This document shows, one piece after another, positions 6,351-12,385 of a stretch of 14,403 nt of DNA; within the stretch, counting starts at the first letter, position 1, and every line of letters begins with the position of its first letter. The DNA comes from CAYHGV01 sp964356135. Lineage in GTDB: Bacteria; Hydrothermota; Tepidihabitantia; CAYHGV01. The notes under the pieces are model-generated. The model did no database searches. It had not been told where the DNA came from and was given only the letters and a program-made list of their open reading frames with translations. The translations under genes and the position numbers were made by a program. The stretch spans positions 1 to 14,403 of the forward strand of contig CAYHGV010000077.1 in assembly GCA_964356135.1 (NCBI GenBank). The letters are read 5' to 3'.

Positions 6351-6352
6351 TT
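6324..6352 (+). promoter_or_regulatory. Promoter of the AAA/DUF4143 gene, probably leaderless
   Basis: Perfect -35 TTGACA (6324-6329), 17-base spacer, -10 TAAATT (6347-6352). The predicted start point, about 7-8 bases further, coincides with the A of ATG 6360, and there is no Shine-Dalgarno sequence. An alternative -10, TATAGT at 6352, would sit only 2 bases from the ATG. Confidence 0.6.
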
Positions 6353-6359
6353 ATAGTAT

Positions 6360-7529
6360 ATGATTAAACCGCGAATCATATTTGAACAGGTGAAATCGTT
6401 CTTTGATTCGCCCGAGGCGATAGTAATTACCGGGATGAGGAGAACGGGCAAGACGACTCTGCTCAATCTTATTTATAACGATATTGAATCGAAGAATAAG
6501 TTGCTGCTGGATTTGGAGAATCCGCTCAATCGGAAGTATCTTGAAGAGGATAACTACGAACGGATAAAAACCTCGTTTAGTCTGCTGGGGATTGATTTTA
6601 CCAAACGGTCATATATTTTGCTGGATGAGATCCAACTTGTTCAGGCTATTCCTTCGGTTGTCAAATACCTGCTCGACCACTATCAGGTAAAATTCTTCTT
6701 GACCGGTTCGGCAAGCTTCTATTTAAAAAATCTCTTCACCGAGACCATGGCAGGGAGGAAGGTTATTTTTGAACTGTTTCCGTTAAGTTTTCGAGAATTC
6801 CTTTTCTTCAAAGAGAGTTCTCTCCGAATACCGAGTGAGGTCAAGGATATCACCCGACCATTTTTTGACCAGGTTTCTCAGCTCTATGATGAATATATTC
6901 TTTTTGGCGGATTCCCGGGTGTGGTCTTAAAGAACAGTATCGAAGAGAAGAAAAAGGCACTGGAAGAGATTTTTACATCTTTTTTTCAGCAAGAAATTGT
7001 CCAGCTGGGAGATTTTAGAAGAAATGAAATCATCCGAGACCTGATGCTCCTCTTGGTGAGCCGGCTTGGTTGCAAATTGGATATTCAGAAAATTTCGAGG
7101 GAACTGGGTGTCTCCCGTCCGACCCTCATGGAATATATTGCTTTTCTCGAATCGACCTATTTTATAAAAAGAATACGACCGTTCAGTAAAGGAAAGGATA
7201 CGGAGATCAGGAAAACACCCAAGGTTTACCTCTGCGATACCGGTTTGGCGCAGTTCTTGGCTACGACTGATATCGGCCGCCTGTTTGAAAACAGCGTTTT
7301 TCAGAATCTCAGGTTACTGGGCGAACTTAATTACTATCAACGAAAGAGCGGGACGGAAATAGATTTTATTGTTAATAAAAAAGACGGTTATGAGGTTAAA
7401 GTAACCCCCGGAGAAAGTGATATAAAACGAGTAGGAAAGCTGGCACACCAATTGGAATTACAATCGTGGAAGATTGTTGCCAAACACTATACGGATTCAG
7501 AAGATGTCATCTACGGTTTTCAACTCTAA
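6360..7529 (+). CDS. AAA ATPase with C-terminal DUF4143 (PD-(D/E)XK-like) domain
   Basis: A 389-residue protein of the widespread AAA_14/DUF4143 family. Walker A is GMRRTGKTT (25-33), Walker B YILLDEIQ (85-92), and a sensor-type FLTGSAS spans 113-119; ELFPLSFREFL (138-148) is a hallmark of the family. A winged-helix-like stretch DIQKISRELGVSRPTLMEYIAFLE (241-264) follows. The C-terminal part has a nuclease-fold pattern E310, GTEIDF (D335) and E345-V-K347. Biochemical function is not established for the family; members occur in variable copy number, behave like mobile or selfish genes, and are often found next to broken genes. Here the gene follows a truncated oxidoreductase, carries its own repeat-flanked promoter, and its TAA stop begins a heptad array. 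It is unrelated in role to the sugar genes around it. Confidence 0.9.
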   Translation: MIKPRIIFEQVKSFFDSPEAIVITGMRRTGKTTLLNLIYNDIESKNKLLLDLENPLNRKYLEEDNYERIKTSFSLLGIDFTKRSYILLDEIQLVQAIPSVVKYLLDHYQVKFFLTGSASFYLKNLFTETMAGRKVIFELFPLSFREFLFFKESSLRIPSEVKDITRPFFDQVSQLYDEYILFGGFPGVVLKNSIEEKKKALEEIFTSFFQQEIVQLGDFRRNEIIRDLMLLLVSRLGCKLDIQKISRELGVSRPTLMEYIAFLESTYFIKRIRPFSKGKDTEIRKTPKVYLCDTGLAQFLATTDIGRLFENSVFQNLRLLGELNYYQRKSGTEIDFIVNKKDGYEVKVTPGESDIKRVGKLAHQLELQSWKIVAKHYTDSEDVIYGFQL

Positions 7530-7699
7530 GCGTAAGGCGTAGGGAGTAAAGCGTAGAGCGTAAGGAGTAGGGCGTAAAGCGTAGGAAGTAAAAAGTAAGG
7601 AGTAGGGAGAATGAAAGAAGTAGGAAGTAAACAGTAGGGAGTAAGCAGGAGGAAGAAGAGGGGAAAAAGAGTAAAGCGTAAGGCGAAAAGCGTAGAGCG
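7527..7699 (+). repeat. Heptad array B (TARRRMG), starting at the ATPase stop codon
   Basis: After the stop (TAAGCG, one base short of a unit), eleven heptads such as TAAGGCG, TAGAGCG and TAAGGAG run in exact phase from 7533 to 7609. An 11-base interruption, four units (7621-7648), a purine-rich 23-base break and four more units (7672-7699) follow. The rest of this 231-bp gap (7700-7749) is purine-rich with AGACTAAA at 7721 and 7741. Confidence 0.85.
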
Positions 7700-7760
7700 A
7701 AAAAGAGGATAAAAAACGAGAGACTAAAGGCAAGGACTGGAGACTAAACAAGGAGATAGA

Positions 7761-8771
7761 ATGCGTGATGAAATCTTAAATGTCGGAGTTATCGGTGTCG
7801 GGAGAATGGGGCAGGAACATGCCCGGGTCTATTCACAATTGCAGGAGACGAATCTGGTCGCGGTGTCGGATACGAATGAGAAACAGGGACAGTATCTGGC
7901 AGCGAAATACGGGGTCCGGTATTTTAAAAACTATCTTGAGATGCTGGAGAGGGTGAATATCGATGCGCTTTCGATTGCGGTGCCGACGAGTCTTCATAAA
8001 GAGGTTGCGCTGGAATGCATCCGACGGCAGAAACCGATTTTGATTGAAAAGCCGATTGCCGATTCGATCGAGAGTGCGAAGCTAATAATAAAAGAGGCAG
8101 AACGGCATAAAGTGAAAGTCACGGTCGGGCATATCGAGCGGTTCAATCTGGTGGTTCAGGAGTTAAAAAACATCATCCAGCAGCGCAAGCTGTCGGCGAT
8201 AACTTCGATCAGCACAAAACGGGTAGGGGTCTATCCACCGCGAATCAAAGATGTCAACGTAATCGTCGACCTGGCGGTGCATGATATCGATATCTGTAAT
8301 TTCCTCCTGGGCAAAAAACCGACCGCGGTCTATGCCCGGGCAGGGAAGGCGCTCAACAGTAAAAAATTCGATTATGCGAGTATCCTCGTGCAATACAATA
8401 ACGTGGATGCGGTGATTCAGGTGAACTGGATTACGCCGGTGAAAATCCGGGAGCTGTGCGTAACCGGCATCAAAGGCTATGCCGAGCTGAACTATCTGAC
8501 CCAAACCCTGAGGATCTATGAGAACGATTATGAACGGGGGTATGATTCATTCGGGGATTTCGTGGTTCAATTCGGGTCGCCGCGGGTACGGGAGGTGACT
8601 ATTAAGGAAGAACCGCTCAAGATGGAACTGAGACATTTTATCCGTTATATCCGGGATGATAAACCTCCGATGGTTACGATCCAGGACGGGTTACTGGCAC
8701 TGGAGGTGGCATTGAAAGCGGTCGAGTCAAGCGACAAGAATAAGGTGATGGAGCTGCGGCATGAAAGCTAA
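7761..8771 (+). CDS. Gfo/Idh/MocA family sugar-nucleotide dehydrogenase (second copy)
   Basis: A complete 336-residue NAD(P)-dependent dehydrogenase. The Rossmann motif GVIGVGRMGQEH spans 9-20, an acidic D37 follows the second strand (AVSDTNE), EKP is at 96-98, the family-typical GHIERFN at 123-129 and the catalytic-type HDIDICN at 174-180. The GHIERFN signature resembles UDP-GlcNAc 3-dehydrogenases of archaea and deep-branching bacteria (recollection). ATG 7761 has a strong AAGGAG at 7750-7755. The stop overlaps the acyltransferase start by 11 bases, so the two are coupled. No aminotransferase accompanies this pair, so the DegT protein at 1668-2774 or one elsewhere would be needed. It is G+C-richer and only distantly similar to the dehydrogenase at 1-1014. 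Confidence 0.92.
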   Translation: MRDEILNVGVIGVGRMGQEHARVYSQLQETNLVAVSDTNEKQGQYLAAKYGVRYFKNYLEMLERVNIDALSIAVPTSLHKEVALECIRRQKPILIEKPIADSIESAKLIIKEAERHKVKVTVGHIERFNLVVQELKNIIQQRKLSAITSISTKRVGVYPPRIKDVNVIVDLAVHDIDICNFLLGKKPTAVYARAGKALNSKKFDYASILVQYNNVDAVIQVNWITPVKIRELCVTGIKGYAELNYLTQTLRIYENDYERGYDSFGDFVVQFGSPRVREVTIKEEPLKMELRHFIRYIRDDKPPMVTIQDGLLALEVALKAVESSDKNKVMELRHES

Positions 8772-9372
8772 GAATGTAGAAGTGGGAAAACGGTCGGTCG
8801 TCCAGGAGAATGTCTGGTTGGGGATGCCCTCCCGGGCATTTTTAGGCAGGAAAGAAGAGGACCTGCCGAAGACAAAAATCGGCGATAATGCGGTTTTACG
8901 CAGCGGCACCATCATCTACTGCGGGGTGACAATCGGGCAGAACTTTCAGTCCGGACATACTGTTTTAATCCGGGAGAAGACGGTGATCGGTGATAACGTC
9001 CTGGTTGGAACCAATACCGTCATCGACGGCCGGACGAACATCGGCAGTAATGTCAGCATTCAGTCTTCGGTTTACATCCCGACCGATACGATCATCGAAG
9101 ACTCCGTTTTTATCGGGCCGGATGCCGTGCTCACCAACGATAAATACCCGATCCGCAAGCAGAAACCGTTGAAGGGACCGGTTATCCGGAAGGGTGCAAC
9201 GATCGGCGCCAATGCAACACTCTTGCCCGAGATCGAGATCGGCGAAGGGGCGGTGGTGGCAGCAGGTTCGGTCGTAACCCGGGATGTGCCGGCGTGGAAA
9301 CTGGCAATCGGCGTGCCGGCGAAGATCAAGGACCTGCCGGAATTTTTGAAGGTGATGAATAAAATACCGTAA
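8761..9372 (+). CDS. Left-handed beta-helix (hexapeptide) sugar acyltransferase (second copy)
   Basis: A 203-residue hexapeptide-repeat acetyltransferase: KIGDNAVLRSGTIIYCGVTIGQNFQSGH, then IGDNVLVGTN, IGSNVSI, IGPDAVLTN and the C-terminal ATIGANATLLPEIEIGEGAVVAAGSVVTRDVPAWKLAIGVPAKI, all diagnostic of the WbbJ/WbpD type. It starts with ATG 8761 inside the end of the dehydrogenase gene (11-base overlap) with GGAG at 8750-8753. It is the paralogue of the protein at 1021-1671, with the same order of coils and similar length. It probably N-acetylates a 3-amino sugar nucleotide made from the product of the coupled dehydrogenase. Its TAA stop is the first three bases of heptad array C. Confidence 0.92.
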   Translation: MKAKNVEVGKRSVVQENVWLGMPSRAFLGRKEEDLPKTKIGDNAVLRSGTIIYCGVTIGQNFQSGHTVLIREKTVIGDNVLVGTNTVIDGRTNIGSNVSIQSSVYIPTDTIIEDSVFIGPDAVLTNDKYPIRKQKPLKGPVIRKGATIGANATLLPEIEIGEGAVVAAGSVVTRDVPAWKLAIGVPAKIKDLPEFLKVMNKIP

Positions 9373-9523
9373 GGAGTAGAGCGTAGGGAGTAAAGCGTAA
9401 AGAGTGAAGCGAAGAGAGTAAGGTGTAGAGTGGGAAGAGTAAGGCGAAAAGAGAAAGGGGTTAAGCGTACAGCGTAGGGAGGGAAGCGTAGTGCGTAGAG
9501 AGTAAGGTGAAGAGCGTAAGGAG
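9370..9523 (+). repeat. Heptad array C (TARRRMG), starting at the acyltransferase stop codon
   Basis: Twenty-two consecutive heptads in perfect phase with no indel, from the stop codon (TAAGGAG) to the last unit (TAAGGAG, 9517-9523). Every unit ends in G; the third to fifth bases are nearly always purine, and the sixth is mostly A or C with some T. It fills nearly the whole gap to the next gene, and its last unit forms the Shine-Dalgarno site of that gene. Confidence 0.88.
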
Positions 9524-9524
9524 G
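9519..9524 (+). promoter_or_regulatory. Ribosome-binding site made by the last heptad
   Basis: AGGAGG, ten bases before ATG 9535, is formed by the final TAAGGAG unit of array C plus the next G. It supports this start codon and shows the array directly supplying a translation signal. Confidence 0.7.
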
Positions 9525-9534
9525 GGATTTATAA

Positions 9535-9928
9535 ATGACAAATAATTTAAAGGGTTATAAAGACTTAGATGTTTTTCAGTTATCATATAGAATGGCAATG
9601 GAGATATTTGAACTAACAAAAAATTTTCCTAAAGAAGAGAAGTATTCGTTAATCGATCAAATCCGCCGTTCCTCAAGGTCGGTTCCCGCGAATATAAGTG
9701 AATCCTGGGGAAAACGGATGTATCGCAGTCATTTTGTGAACAAGCTTAGTGACAGTTATGCCGAAGCCAATGAAACTCAGACCTGGTTAGATTTCAGCTT
9801 TGCACATGGTTATATGAAATTATATGAAAGACGAGGAATATAACTATTTCTCTGAAAATTACGATCACATATGCCGAATGTTATTTAACATGATGAAGGA
9901 TCCGGAGAAATTCCTTCTCCATTTATGA
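9535..9928 (+). pseudogene. Four-helix-bundle (23S rRNA intervening-sequence, IVP) protein, frameshifted by a 10-bp duplication
   Basis: The first 95 codons encode a typical IVP/S23-type four-helix bundle: YKDLDVFQLSYRMAMEIFELTKNFP, then IDQIRRSSRSVPANISESWGKR and AEANETQTWLDF. In the intact family another 30 or so residues form the last helix. Here the sequence TTATATGAAA is present twice in tandem (9810-9819, 9820-9829), shifting the frame so translation ends at 9843 with a foreign tail. Removing one copy restores an open frame to TGA 9926-9928 that reads KDEEYNYFSENYDHICRMLF then NMMKDPEKFLL, exactly the expected C-terminal helix, giving 127 residues. Standalone copies of this family are common and of uncertain function; a role in rRNA or ribosome association is the usual suggestion. 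The break may be a real recent mutation, a phase-variable switch or an assembly error. Confidence 0.85.
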
Positions 9929-9969
9929 CCATTTCCGTTTTTGTTTTGTGTTTTATGAATTACCCGTTT

Positions 9970-10001
9970 CGTCCAACTCCTTACGCCCAACGCCCTACGC
10001 T
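9970..10001 (-). repeat. Short heptad array E in inverted orientation, abutting a start codon
   Basis: On the + strand the units are CGTCCAA, CTCCTTA, CGCCCAA and CGCCCTA, then CGC joining the ATG at 10002. The reverse complement gives TAGGGCG, TTGGGCG and TAAGGAG, the same consensus as the other arrays. It is the only inverted copy in the window and the only one lying before rather than after a gene. It removes any Shine-Dalgarno site from the following gene. Confidence 0.75.
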
Positions 10002-11000
10002 ATGTTACTAATCTCTGGTTCGTTCATAATTGCTTTCATCGTGACTTTCGCTTTGCTGCCTTTCTGGATTCGCTATGCTAAAGCGCATGGGGTGGTGGGG
10101 AAGGATATGAACAAGCCGAGCGGAGTGATGGTTGCAGAAGCGGGTGGGATGGTTGTCACGGGCGCAATCGTGATCGGTCTGCTCTATCTTGCCGGGGTTT
10201 TGGGGTTTTATTCCAAAAACTGGCGTGCGGTCACGGTAATCTTTGGTGCGATCGGTACAGTCGTATTGGTCGGGGTTATCGGTATCGTGGATGATTTCCG
10301 GGGTTGGAAGGTCGGTTTGAAACAGTGGCAAAAGCCGCTGCTGACGATTCCGGCTGCGCTGCCGTTTCTTCTGGTGAATTTGCCGCGAACCAGTATCGAT
10401 ATTCCTTTCTTGGGAATTAAAAATGTCGGCCTCGTTTTACCTTTGCTGTTCGTCCCGATGTCGGTCGTCGGCGCTTCCAATGCGTTCAATATGCTCGCCG
10501 GCTATAACGGCCTGGAAGCAGGGATGGGAATGATAATTCTCGGAACGTTCAGTTTTCTTTCGTATCTGAACGGACAGACTGTGGCGGTCGTTTTCAGCCT
10601 GATCGGGTTCTTTGCGTTAGGCGGGTTTTTGATTTTTAACTGGTATCCGGCGCGGGTCTTTCCCGGCGATACGTTGACGTATCCCATGGGCGCGTTCATC
10701 GCCATCGCTGCGCTTTTGGGGAGGGTGGAAAAATTTGCGCTCGTGCTGTTCATACCTTATTTTTTGGATTTTATTTTGACGATGAGAAAAAAGATGAAGG
10801 TCGAGGCGTTCGGAAAGGTCAATCCCGATGGCAGTCTTGACCAGCCCTATGACGGGATTTACGATTCGGCTCACCTGGTGATTTCTGTGCTTCAGCGGGT
10901 CAAGAAAAAGGTCTACGAACGCGATGTCGTGATTGCCATCCTCGGGTTCGAGCTCGTCCTTGGCGTCGCGTGCATCGCCATCGCGCTTGCGACCCGCTGA
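10002..11000 (+). CDS. Polyprenyl-phosphate N-acetylhexosamine-1-phosphate transferase (GT4, MraY/WecA/GPT superfamily)
   Basis: A 332-residue integral membrane enzyme with about ten hydrophobic segments. It would transfer a sugar-1-phosphate from a UDP-sugar to undecaprenyl (or other polyprenyl) phosphate, starting a lipid-linked glycan. Diagnostic parts: GIVDDFRGWK (94-103, Mg-binding Asp pair D97-D98), the cytoplasmic GLKQWQKPLLT, GASNAFNMLAGYNGLEAG (157-174) and RVFPGDTLTYPMGAF (218-232). The QWQK, NMLAGYNGLEAG and FPGDTLTYPMGA versions are those of the eukaryal/archaeal GPT (DPAGT1/AglH-like) branch rather than bacterial MraY or WecA (recollection). ATG 10002 is chosen because the preceding residues from GTG 9948 (SLRPTPYA) are merely translated repeat DNA and transmembrane segment 1 starts right after the ATG. 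Neither start has a ribosome site. Sugar-nucleotide genes nearby could supply its substrate. Confidence 0.88.
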   Translation: MLLISGSFIIAFIVTFALLPFWIRYAKAHGVVGKDMNKPSGVMVAEAGGMVVTGAIVIGLLYLAGVLGFYSKNWRAVTVIFGAIGTVVLVGVIGIVDDFRGWKVGLKQWQKPLLTIPAALPFLLVNLPRTSIDIPFLGIKNVGLVLPLLFVPMSVVGASNAFNMLAGYNGLEAGMGMIILGTFSFLSYLNGQTVAVVFSLIGFFALGGFLIFNWYPARVFPGDTLTYPMGAFIAIAALLGRVEKFALVLFIPYFLDFILTMRKKMKVEAFGKVNPDGSLDQPYDGIYDSAHLVISVLQRVKKKVYERDVVIAILGFELVLGVACIAIALATR

Positions 11001-11007
11001 TACGGTG

Positions 11008-11034
11008 TTGACAACGATACCTTTTTACGATAGT
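11008..11034 (+). promoter_or_regulatory. Candidate promoter for the geranylgeranyl-reductase-like gene
   Basis: A perfect TTGACA (11008-11013) lies in the 46-bp gap between the two genes. The best -10 is GATAGT (11029-11034, 4 of 6 matches) with a short 15-base spacer. The implied leader is only a few bases and there is no Shine-Dalgarno site before ATG 11047. The -35 is convincing, the -10 is not. Confidence 0.35.
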
Positions 11035-11046
11035 TACTACTGAACC

Positions 11047-12204
11047 ATGGTTACTAAATACGATGTGGTGGTCATCGGAGCCGGACCGGTCGGTTCATTC
11101 ACCGCCTGCCGCCTGGCGGAAAAGGGGTTTTCGGTCGCGCTCTTTGAGGAAGACCGGCAGGGGTTCAACGGTGCGGTTTGCACCGGTATCGTCGGCAAAG
11201 AGGCGTTCAGCCGATTTGACATGCCCCTGGATTCGATCCTGACCNNNNNNNNNNGCTCGATCATTTTTCGTTCACCGTCAGGGAAGGAACTTCACTACAT
11301 TCACCCGGATGACCTCGCCTATGTCGTCGACCGGGGTCGTCTGGACGGCGAGCTCGTCGAGCGGGCGCAACGGCAGGGAGCGGTCGTCGGGTTCGGCAAA
11401 AAAGTGGCCTTAGTCCGCTCAAACGACAACGAAGCGGAGTGTGAGTTTGAAAATGGAGCCGGTCGATGCACAGCAAAGATTGTGGTGATAGCGACCGGCG
11501 TCAACTACCGGTTGCAGGGGTATCTGGGAATGGGCACCCCGCCCGGCTTTTTGCTCGGTGCCCAGACCGAAGCTTCGATTCTGGATACAAATGGTGCGAT
11601 TGAAATCTATACCGGCCAGCATGTTGCGCCCGGTTCGTTCGGTTGGGTGGTGCCGATCGGTAACGGCAAAGCCCGGATAGGGACTTTGATCCGGCCTTTG
11701 AACGGCAGGACTGATGGGCGATTCTATTTAAAACAGTTGATTCGAGAACGGTTGAAGCATCGGGTGAAACGTCGAGGAGAGATCCGGCAGAAACCGATTG
11801 CCTACGGTCCGCTCCCCCGTTCGGTTGCCGGCCGGGTGTTGGCAGTGGGTGAAGCGGCGGGGCAGATAAAGACCACCACCGGTGGAGGGATATTTTATGG
11901 ACTGGTCGGTGCGGAGTTCGCGGTCGAAACGATTGCCCGGGTTTTCAAAGATGGGCATCGTCATTCGGTCAGCTTAGCCGAGTATGAACGGTCATGGCGC
12001 AAACTGTTCAATCCTGAGTTTACTGCCGGGTATCTGGTGCGAGGGGTGGCGGAGAATATCAAAGATTCGGTACTGGACCGGTGCTTTGAGTTTCTGAAGC
12101 GAAGTCCGGTGCTGGTCAATCTTATCTACCGGAAGATCAATTTCGAATATCACTCCGGACTGCTTTCTTCGCTGCTTAAGGTGTTCAGACCGGTGCTGGG
12201 GTGA
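11047..12204 (+). CDS. Geranylgeranyl-reductase-family FAD-dependent oxidoreductase
   Basis: A 385-residue flavoprotein of the geranylgeranyl reductase/PHBH fold, whose members saturate isoprenoid double bonds. The FAD-binding motif VVIGAGPVGS spans 8-17 with ALFEED (31-36) at the ribose-binding strand; CTGIVGKEAF (45-54) is the Cys-Gly pattern after it. PGSFGWVVP (195-203) matches the family substrate motif, and AVGEAAGQIKTTTGGGIFYG (266-285) matches the second FAD motif, with Glu where Asp is common. The start is ATG 11047, with no ribosome site. Bases 11245-11254 are N; four residues are undefined, but the frame continues with good family similarity after the gap. The neighbour makes polyprenyl-diphosphate-sugars, so reduction of the lipid carrier is a reasonable guess; archaeal-type membrane lipid or quinone reduction is the alternative. 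Confidence 0.88.
   Translation: MVTKYDVVVIGAGPVGSFTACRLAEKGFSVALFEEDRQGFNGAVCTGIVGKEAFSRFDMPLDSILTXXXXSIIFRSPSGKELHYIHPDDLAYVVDRGRLDGELVERAQRQGAVVGFGKKVALVRSNDNEAECEFENGAGRCTAKIVVIATGVNYRLQGYLGMGTPPGFLLGAQTEASILDTNGAIEIYTGQHVAPGSFGWVVPIGNGKARIGTLIRPLNGRTDGRFYLKQLIRERLKHRVKRRGEIRQKPIAYGPLPRSVAGRVLAVGEAAGQIKTTTGGGIFYGLVGAEFAVETIARVFKDGHRHSVSLAEYERSWRKLFNPEFTAGYLVRGVAENIKDSVLDRCFEFLKRSPVLVNLIYRKINFEYHSGLLSSLLKVFRPVLG
11245..11254. other. Assembly gap (10 N)
   Basis: Ten undetermined bases inside the geranylgeranyl-reductase-like gene, between residues 66 and 71. The reading frame agrees on both sides, so the true gap length is 10 or differs from it by a multiple of three; ten is also a common default filler length. 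Confidence 0.99.
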
Positions 12205-12295
12205 GGAGCGTAGGGCGAGAAGCGTAAGGTGTAGGGCGTAAAGAGTAGGCAGTAGGAAGTAAGCAGAAAGAGCGTAGAGAGTAAGGCGTAAAGCG
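12202..12295 (+). repeat. Heptad array D (TARRRMG), starting at the flavoprotein stop codon
   Basis: Directly after the TGA stop (a 9-base first unit, TGAGGAGCG), eight heptads (TAGGGCG, TAAGGTG, TAGGCAG and similar) run in phase from 12211 to 12266. An 8-base unit and three more heptads follow up to 12295. It is the fourth gene in the window whose stop codon opens such an array. Confidence 0.83.
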
Positions 12296-12301
12296 CGGAA
12301 A

Positions 12302-12385
12302 AAAATAATGCAAAATGAAAAATGAGTAAAGCGTGAATAATACAATATAAAAACAAAAATAAAAATATAAATATAAAATAAAAAA
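12302..12385 (+). repeat. A-rich heptad-like leader before the radical SAM fusion gene
   Basis: TGCAAAA and TGAAAAA (12309-12322) repeat the A-rich heptads seen at 5959-5993. The stretch 12341-12385 is almost pure A/T (TACAATATAAAAAC... type words, roughly 6-7 base period) up to the ATG. It holds no ribosome site; TACAAT (12341) or TATAAA (12346) could be a -10, but no matching -35 is seen. An unstructured A-rich 5' leader may itself aid ribosome binding. Confidence 0.5.

Noticed and set aside
8990..9172. Forward 60-codon ORF
   Set aside because: It lies inside the acyltransferase gene in another frame and has no domain-like sequence; the same holds for 13354-13554 within the radical SAM fusion gene.
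9844..9928. Separate small gene after the IVP stop
   Set aside because: This stretch is the displaced C-terminus of the IVP protein, reconnected by removing one 10-bp copy.
9948..10001. GTG start at 9948 for the membrane transferase
   Set aside because: The extra 18 residues are translated from the inverted heptad array plus adjacent sequence, no ribosome site precedes GTG, and the first membrane segment begins right after ATG 10002.
12296..12385. Peptide precursor gene upstream of the radical SAM fusion
   Set aside because: Forward ATG/GTG codons here (for example at 12309 and 12333) hit stops within six codons; no usable small ORF is present.
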